In this document: positions 59,241 through 64,000 of the stretch, one piece after another | Numbering within the stretch: the stretch's first letter is position 1 | How the letters are laid out: each line of letters begins with the position of its first letter | Assembly: GCA_016720925.1 (NCBI GenBank) | Contig: JADKJR010000003.1 | Location: 310,001-374,000, forward strand | DNA length: 64,000 nt | Reading direction: 5' to 3' | Source: Betaproteobacteria bacterium | GTDB taxonomy: Bacteria > Pseudomonadota > Gammaproteobacteria > Burkholderiales > Usitatibacteraceae | The notes under the pieces: generated by a model | Database searches by the model: none | Seen by the model: the letters and a program-made list of their open reading frames with translations, nothing else | What the model was told of the DNA's origin: nothing | Made by a program: the position numbers and the translations under genes

Positions 59241-61217
59241 ATGCGTCATCACTCCATCAGGTATCCGGCACGGGGCTTCATTCTTTTGCTCATCGTCTTG
59301 ACGTTGACTGCCATAGGCGCGGCCGCATTGTTTGTGGGAATTGGCGCAAATCTTGCGCGCAGAACATCGCAAAGCGCAACGGTCGATCAGCAACTTCAGA
59401 TCAGCCGCGATGCATTGATTGGATTTGCCATTGGAACGTTTGGTGGCGGCGCGCGACCGGGACAAATGCCGCGGCCAGATAGCCTACAGAACAGTAACTA
59501 TGACGGCCAGGCAGATTCCGGCTGCCTTGATGGGGCTGCGGCCAATGGTTTGCCGGCGCTGACTGGTAATGCGGCAAAAAGCGCGAGTCTTCGCTGTATC
59601 GGTCGACTTCCATGGAAAAAATTGGGCCTGCAATTTGATGTCGATACCGTGGACAATCGCGATGAGTTCGATGTTCTCGGCCAGATGCCTTGGTACGCCG
59701 TCAGCGCGAATCTCGCAGACCCCAATTTGTGCCTTCAGTACTTGAATTCAGGTACCGTTGCGCAATTGCCAGTTAGCTTTGTCTGTCCGAGCTTAACCGC
59801 GCCTCCCTTCCCTTGGCTAAAGGTCTGTGATGAATCGGGGCGCCTCATAAATGACCGTGTTGCCTTCGTGGTTTTTTTCCCCGGCGCACCGATTGTCACG
59901 CAAGGTCGCACTCAGTCCCGAACAGGTACGCCCCGACCGCAGCCTGTGGATTTTTTGGACGGAATTCCGGTTCCCGCCGGTTGGAGCGCCCTGCCTGCCA
60001 ACCAACGATGCACCACTTATGACAACGCGGGGCTTACCAACGAATTTGTTGTCGCCTCGACATCAGCCACCTTTAATGACCGACTAGCCTTTGTAACCAT
60101 CGATGAACTGCTGAGCGAGGTTGAAAAACGGGTGGCTGTCGAATTGCGCGAAGCGATTGAAACCTTTCGAAAGACGCGCGTTGTGTCTCCGTCTCTGGTC
60201 GGCGCCTATCCTTGGCTTGTGCCAATTACAGATCCAGTTGTGCCTTCAAGCAATGTCGCGGTGCCAACTACTTTTTCGGGATTCGTGCCTTTTCACACGG
60301 CACATACTGGCCAAGGTTTTCTCAGTGAGTTGGGCTGGACTCTTCCGGCTGGTGCGATTGCAGTTTCGCCTTCGCCTCCGAATTTTTCGTGCTTTGGCGC
60401 TTCTACATGCCGGTTGCGCACGGCGGCGGGTGGCGTCATTCCCAATACAGTGACTACGGCAGCCGTGGATGCGATTACTAACTACGACCTGACAGCTCCC
60501 GTTGCCACGTGCAAATGGACCAACAACGCCAACCAAGAGGCCAAGTGCGGGCATACATTCATGAGCACGACCTCACCAACATACAGGCTGGAACGGCTCG
60601 TCTCTTCAATCTGGACAAATTTGGGAAACGTTACCGGAACACAGACACGAAATGTGACCGTAGATTTCAGTTCCTTTGTGGGCGCTGCGGGAACGTCGGT
60701 TGCGGCTACGACGACAAGTGTATTTCAGCGTTCAGTCACCAAGCCCCCAGCATCTACAACGGGAATGTTGAGCATTCAGGATACCTTTATCGACTCATCA
60801 GGGACAATGGCGGCGGCCATTCAAGTCGGCTTCGGCGAGACTGCGGGATTTGGCACAACCACTGTCCGTCGAATTCGCGCGTATCAGGCAATGCCTGTTT
60901 GGTACTTCGCCGAGAAATGGTACGAATACAGCTTTGCAGTATTGTCATCAGATGTTTCGCCAACCCTTGTCGGCGTAAACTGTTCCGCGAATTGTCTTGA
61001 AGCTGGCCCGCGCAAATCCTTGGATGCCATTGTTGCCATGACGGGGGCACCGTTGGCGGGACAGAATAGAAATCAAGCCTCACCGCCCCTTGCTGCATTT
61101 CTGGAAGACGTGAATGCAACGAGCCTAACGATTGGCGCAACGTTTGGAAAGTTCAATGCCGTCGGAACCCCAAAGACCGCTGTTTATAACGATGCCATCG
61201 CGACCTTACCGCCATAG
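59241..61217 (+). CDS. Large pilin-like protein (658 aa) with type IV prepilin-type N-terminus
   Basis: The N-terminus ARGFILLLIVLTLTAIGAAALF resembles a type IV prepilin leader and helix (cleavage G-F), but the residue at mature position 5 is Leu, not Glu. Absence of Glu5 is typical of GspK-like tip pseudopilins. After the helix come RDALIGFAIGTFGGGARPGQ and PRPDS, which resemble the RDALYGFAAANGRLPCPATG of the next gene. A Thr/Ser-rich body of 500 residues contains about ten Cys. No known adhesin domain was recognised. A tip adhesin or large minor pilin of the MSHA-like pilus is the best guess. It is intact, unlike its upstream neighbours. Confidence 0.6.
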   Translation: MRHHSIRYPARGFILLLIVLTLTAIGAAALFVGIGANLARRTSQSATVDQQLQISRDALIGFAIGTFGGGARPGQMPRPDSLQNSNYDGQADSGCLDGAAANGLPALTGNAAKSASLRCIGRLPWKKLGLQFDVDTVDNRDEFDVLGQMPWYAVSANLADPNLCLQYLNSGTVAQLPVSFVCPSLTAPPFPWLKVCDESGRLINDRVAFVVFFPGAPIVTQGRTQSRTGTPRPQPVDFLDGIPVPAGWSALPANQRCTTYDNAGLTNEFVVASTSATFNDRLAFVTIDELLSEVEKRVAVELREAIETFRKTRVVSPSLVGAYPWLVPITDPVVPSSNVAVPTTFSGFVPFHTAHTGQGFLSELGWTLPAGAIAVSPSPPNFSCFGASTCRLRTAAGGVIPNTVTTAAVDAITNYDLTAPVATCKWTNNANQEAKCGHTFMSTTSPTYRLERLVSSIWTNLGNVTGTQTRNVTVDFSSFVGAAGTSVAATTTSVFQRSVTKPPASTTGMLSIQDTFIDSSGTMAAAIQVGFGETAGFGTTTVRRIRAYQAMPVWYFAEKWYEYSFAVLSSDVSPTLVGVNCSANCLEAGPRKSLDAIVAMTGAPLAGQNRNQASPPLAAFLEDVNATSLTIGATFGKFNAVGTPKTAVYNDAIATLPP

Positions 61218-61989
61218 AAGCGCAGCAGGCTTCTCGCTCGTAGAAATTGCGGTGGTGCTCATCATCATCACCGTGCTTACTGCCATGCTTGCCGTACCCA
61301 TTTCGACACAAGTGGAGCTAAGACGCGTCGAAGAAACGCAGAAACTGCTGGACGCCGCGCGAGACGCACTATATGGCTTTGCGGCGGCAAACGGCAGGCT
61401 GCCTTGTCCCGCAACGGGTGCAAGCCTGGGACAAGAGAGTTTTTGTAGCAATGCGAGCGGCGCCTGCGGCGTCCCGACGACTGTGCAACCGCACGGACGA
61501 TGCGTCAATCCCATCGGGTTCTTGCCCGCAGTGACTCTTGGCGTTTCCCCAGTTGACGCGGGCGGATACGCTCAGGACGCTTGGCAGGATGGATCCAACG
61601 GCCGGCGCATAGGCTACGCGGTAAGCAACCTTCAGAATCCTGCAGGCACTGGCATCTATGTATTGACCGCACCGGATGGCATTAAGAGCGCCACGATGGG
61701 AACAACGGCATTGGCAAACCATTTGTATGTTTGCAGTACGGGGCTTGCAGCCGCACCACCAACTAGCAACTGTGGCGTAACCGTGACGACTCTTACGGAC
61801 AAGGCACCTGCCGTGCTGTTTTCCTTAGGTAAGAACAACAACACAAATTCATTTGATGAAACCAATAATCAAAATGGCGACAAGGTTTTTTCAAGCGGAA
61901 TCCACAATCCTACATTCGATGACTTGGTGACGTGGATGTCTTTGAACACACTATTTGATCGTATGGTGAAGGCCGGTAAGCTTCCCTGA
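61192..61989 (+). CDS. Type IV prepilin-like protein (minor pilin)
   Basis: 265 residues from the ATG at 61192, overlapping the preceding gene by 26 bases. The leader ends SAAG and the mature helix starts FSLVEIAVVLIIITVLTAML, with Glu5 as in true pilins. The segment RDALYGFAAANGRLPCPATG is shared with the preceding protein. The remaining body has a few Cys and ends TFDDLVTWMSLNTLFDRMVK. It is probably processed by PilD-type prepilin peptidase and built into the pilus. The earlier in-frame ATG at 61132 lies inside the upstream gene. Confidence 0.75.
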   Translation: MPSRPYRHRSAAGFSLVEIAVVLIIITVLTAMLAVPISTQVELRRVEETQKLLDAARDALYGFAAANGRLPCPATGASLGQESFCSNASGACGVPTTVQPHGRCVNPIGFLPAVTLGVSPVDAGGYAQDAWQDGSNGRRIGYAVSNLQNPAGTGIYVLTAPDGIKSATMGTTALANHLYVCSTGLAAAPPTSNCGVTVTTLTDKAPAVLFSLGKNNNTNSFDETNNQNGDKVFSSGIHNPTFDDLVTWMSLNTLFDRMVKAGKLP

Positions 61990-62021
61990 TTCGAGGCCTT
62001 TAGCCCGTCCACGCCATTGTC

Positions 62022-62085
62022 AAAGTCTAGCACTGGCGCGGCCCCAAGCCGAATATGCTCGAAAACCCGCACCAATAGGCGTTCT
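62022..62085. repeat. 66-bp-type intergenic palindromic repeat, copy 6 (right arm degraded)
   Basis: The left arm aaagtctagcactggcgcgg equals that of copy 2 exactly over 20 bases. The right arm (cccgcaccaataggcgttc) is only partly complementary. It lies in the convergent gap between the pilin-like gene and the histidine kinase gene. Confidence 0.65.
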
Positions 62086-62091
62086 ACGTTA

Positions 62092-63826
62092 TTATTCTTG
62101 GCTGCGCCCGCCGCAACTCAAACCGAACCTCCCCCGCCCGGTTGCTCGCCAAACCAGCACATACCCCAGCTCTGCCGCCTGCCGAAACGCTTGAAAAGGC
62201 CGATGCCGTATCCGCTTCGACGCGAATTGGCGATAGGCGATCGGAACAATTCATCCGCCGCGCTGCTGGCCATGGCGCTGCCGGTATCGGTGATCGAAAG
62301 CACCGTGTTATCGGCGGCTATTGCAATTTCAATCTTGACTTCAATTGATGGTTCCGCCAACTTCTTCTTGCGCGCATTCTCGAGACAGTTTTCCAGTACG
62401 TTGTCGAAAAGCGCGGAGGAATTTTTCCCGCCGAGAGTGCCGTGGGAAACGAAGGTTGCATCGTCGTCGGCGTGCCGGACAAGCACTTCTTGCCACCAGT
62501 CGTCCGTGGACAGCATGACGTTTGCGCCGGCCAGCGCGGGATTCTGCAGTTTGTCCAGCGTGGATTGCAGGCGTTTGGCCAGTTGTGGCAGTTGCCGTTC
62601 GAGCATGGCCTCATAGGGCGTCTTCTTGCGGCGGTTGTCCGGCGGCTGGGCCACGCTCGCGGAGGTTAGCGCGTACAGCGACTGCAGCAGGTTTTTCATA
62701 TCGTGCGTGAGGCGCGCGCCGGTCTCGTGCACCGCTTGCATATAGGCATTCTGTTTCAGGACTTGTTCGCGGCGTTTGCCTTCGTAGAACTCGCCGACCA
62801 CCCAGGCCAGCAGCCGCAGGTGAAGAAACATCGCGGGGGACATGTGGATCTCGGTATAAAAAATGATTTCGAGATGGTGGTACTGGAAAGCGCGAATCAA
62901 ATTCCGTCTCTCGCCCATAGCGGCCCGGGCCATCGGGCGACGTCCACACGCCGCCGACGATCCACGGAAATTTTTCGATCTCCTGTGTCTGTTGCAGGAA
63001 GCGCGCCGAACTCAATTCCGGTTTCAGACAATTCCGCGACGCGCCGCATCCACAATTCGAACGGCATGCCAACGCTCATCAGGTAGTGCGAGAAATACGT
63101 GCGCAGCCCATCGAAGCCGGTGCGCGGCCCCCACAACACCGCGAGGATGAAAAGTGCCGCGGAAAACGCGAGTACCGTCAGCACCACCGCCTGAAAGTAC
63201 TGGTTATGAGTGATTCGCATCGCGGCGATGGTGCCGAGCACCAGTACAACGACCAGTTGAAATACGATCAGGCTGTAGAAGAAATCGAACACCTGTGTCG
63301 TCGCTTCATCTTCCGCCCGGAACGGCAGCACGACCATCAACAGCAATGACAGCGGCAGCAATACGCTGACCAGCACTCGTAGGCCAGGTGGCAGGTCGGT
63401 GATTTCCAGCAGCGCAACGGGCACGGTCCAGATCAAGAGAATCGTGAATAGATAAAACACCGCGACCAGATAGAAGCGGCTGCGCCGTGCAGCCTGCGAC
63501 GTGAAAACCTTGCCGCCCATGATGGCGATGAGCATGGCAAGCCATGTGGCCAGCATCCAGCCCGACAAGGTGTACAGCACGACGCCCGTGATCCCGAGCA
63601 ACAGGAACAGGGCAAACACTTTCAGTTCGCGCTCGGTGCTGATGAACGGTTGCCAGAGGAGGAACAGACCGAAATGCACCATCAGCCAAATACGCTGAAA
63701 ATCGCTTCCCGATTCCGACAACAGCCCCGCGTGCAGCGACAGCAACATCGCCAGAATGACCCAGCGACGGCCGCTCACGATCCAGGAGATCAGGGGTTTA
63801 TCGGTAGCAGGAAAATGGTTACTCAC
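62092..63826 (-). pseudogene. Membrane-bound sensor histidine kinase, frameshifted as sequenced
   Basis: The N-terminal half (from 63826) has about six membrane helices. The C-terminal half has the H-box LTHDMKNLLQSL, the N-box FDNVLENCLENARKKK and the G-box SITDTGSAM..GYGIGL. Breaks lie near 63000-63030 (FLQQTQEIEKFPWIVGGVW in another frame), near 62920 (into NLIRAFQYHHLEIIFYTEIH) and near 62190, where another frame continues AFRQAAELGYVLVW to a TAA at 62092-62094. The whole would be about 575 residues. The kinase could pair with the regulator at 46557; this is unproven. Confidence 0.75.
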
Positions 63827-63865
63827 AAATGAGTGGGCGGTGAGTGAAGGGCATGGAACGAAAGC

Positions 63866-64000
63866 CTAGCCTGAATTGACGCGCCGCGCCAATAGGGCCG
63901 GCCGGCCATGATGCAGCTTGCACCAGGCCTGTCGAATATCCGGACAGGTGTACGGCGCAGCGACATAAATCCATGTCGAATATTGGCCACTCGCTGTCTG
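63866..64000 (-). CDS. C-terminal end of an unidentified protein (partial)
   Basis: An open minus-strand frame enters from the right edge and stops with TAG at 63866-63868. It gives 44 residues with two Cys (TWIYVAAPYTCPDIRQAWCK). It ends 39 bases before the kinase gene on the same strand, so they could be an operon. The piece is too short to identify. Confidence 0.4.
   Translation of the reverse strand, partial: QTASGQYSTWIYVAAPYTCPDIRQAWCKLHHGRPALLARRVNSG

Overview
The window reads as a chromosomal segment of a betaproteobacterium, probably environmental and of moderately high G+C. The evidence is gene order and gene type: murA with an uninterrupted hisGDCBHAFIE run, hinT and tatABC; petABC (cytochrome bc1) next to sspA and sspB; ilvA divergent from rpiA; a short-form HisG; and an Mla cluster joined to ibaG and murA. 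I saw no rRNA gene, tRNA gene, CRISPR array or phage genes. No gene-free stretch exceeds 300 bases.

Layout. (1) 1-7264, plus strand: a broken GT41-like (SPINDLY/OGT) gene, two intact TPR-GT41-like genes, a SAM methyltransferase and an O-antigen-ligase-like membrane protein. (2) 7331-19015: a surface glycan/LPS-core block with GT4, GT2 and GT9 glycosyltransferases, an NAD-dependent epimerase, MsbA, UDP-glucuronate decarboxylase, a WaaQ-like heptosyltransferase and an inositol-phosphatase-like protein. (3) 19020-25962: rsmE, argA, yggX, phoU, rpiA (frameshifted as sequenced), ilvA, sspB, sspA. (4) 25994-32558: a 167-bp MITE-like element, petCBA, mscL, a DegS-like protease and tatCBA. (5) 32677-46267, minus strand: hinT, the histidine operon, murA, ibaG, an ABC-2 exporter and mlaBCDEF. 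(6) 46557-61989, plus strand: an NtrC-type regulator followed by an MSHA-like type IV pilus cluster (ExeA/MshM-like ATPase, secretin, TPR protein, GspE-like ATPase, GspF-like protein, PilM/N-like, PilO-like and PilP/MshK-like proteins, two pilin-like proteins). (7) 62092-64000, minus strand: a membrane histidine kinase, broken as sequenced, and the tail of one more gene.

The functional themes are envelope and surface. LPS core and glycan assembly is followed by MsbA export, Mla lipid transport and MurA. TatABC lies beside a Rieske protein with a twin-arginine leader, a plausible Tat substrate. The pilus genes are flanked by a response regulator and a kinase.

Two non-coding themes stand out. 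A 66-bp palindromic intergenic repeat occurs at least six times, always just beyond a gene's 3' end. A 167-bp element with perfect 21-bp inverted termini lies upstream of sspA. A third theme is quality or decay: single-base indels are concentrated in 50.7-58.6 kb, with others at about 0.55, 23.04 and 62.2-63.0 kb. Most are contractions of short runs and the coding sequence on either side is otherwise well preserved, which looks more like sequencing error than old gene decay. Broken genes are therefore typed as pseudogenes only in the sense of being broken as sequenced.
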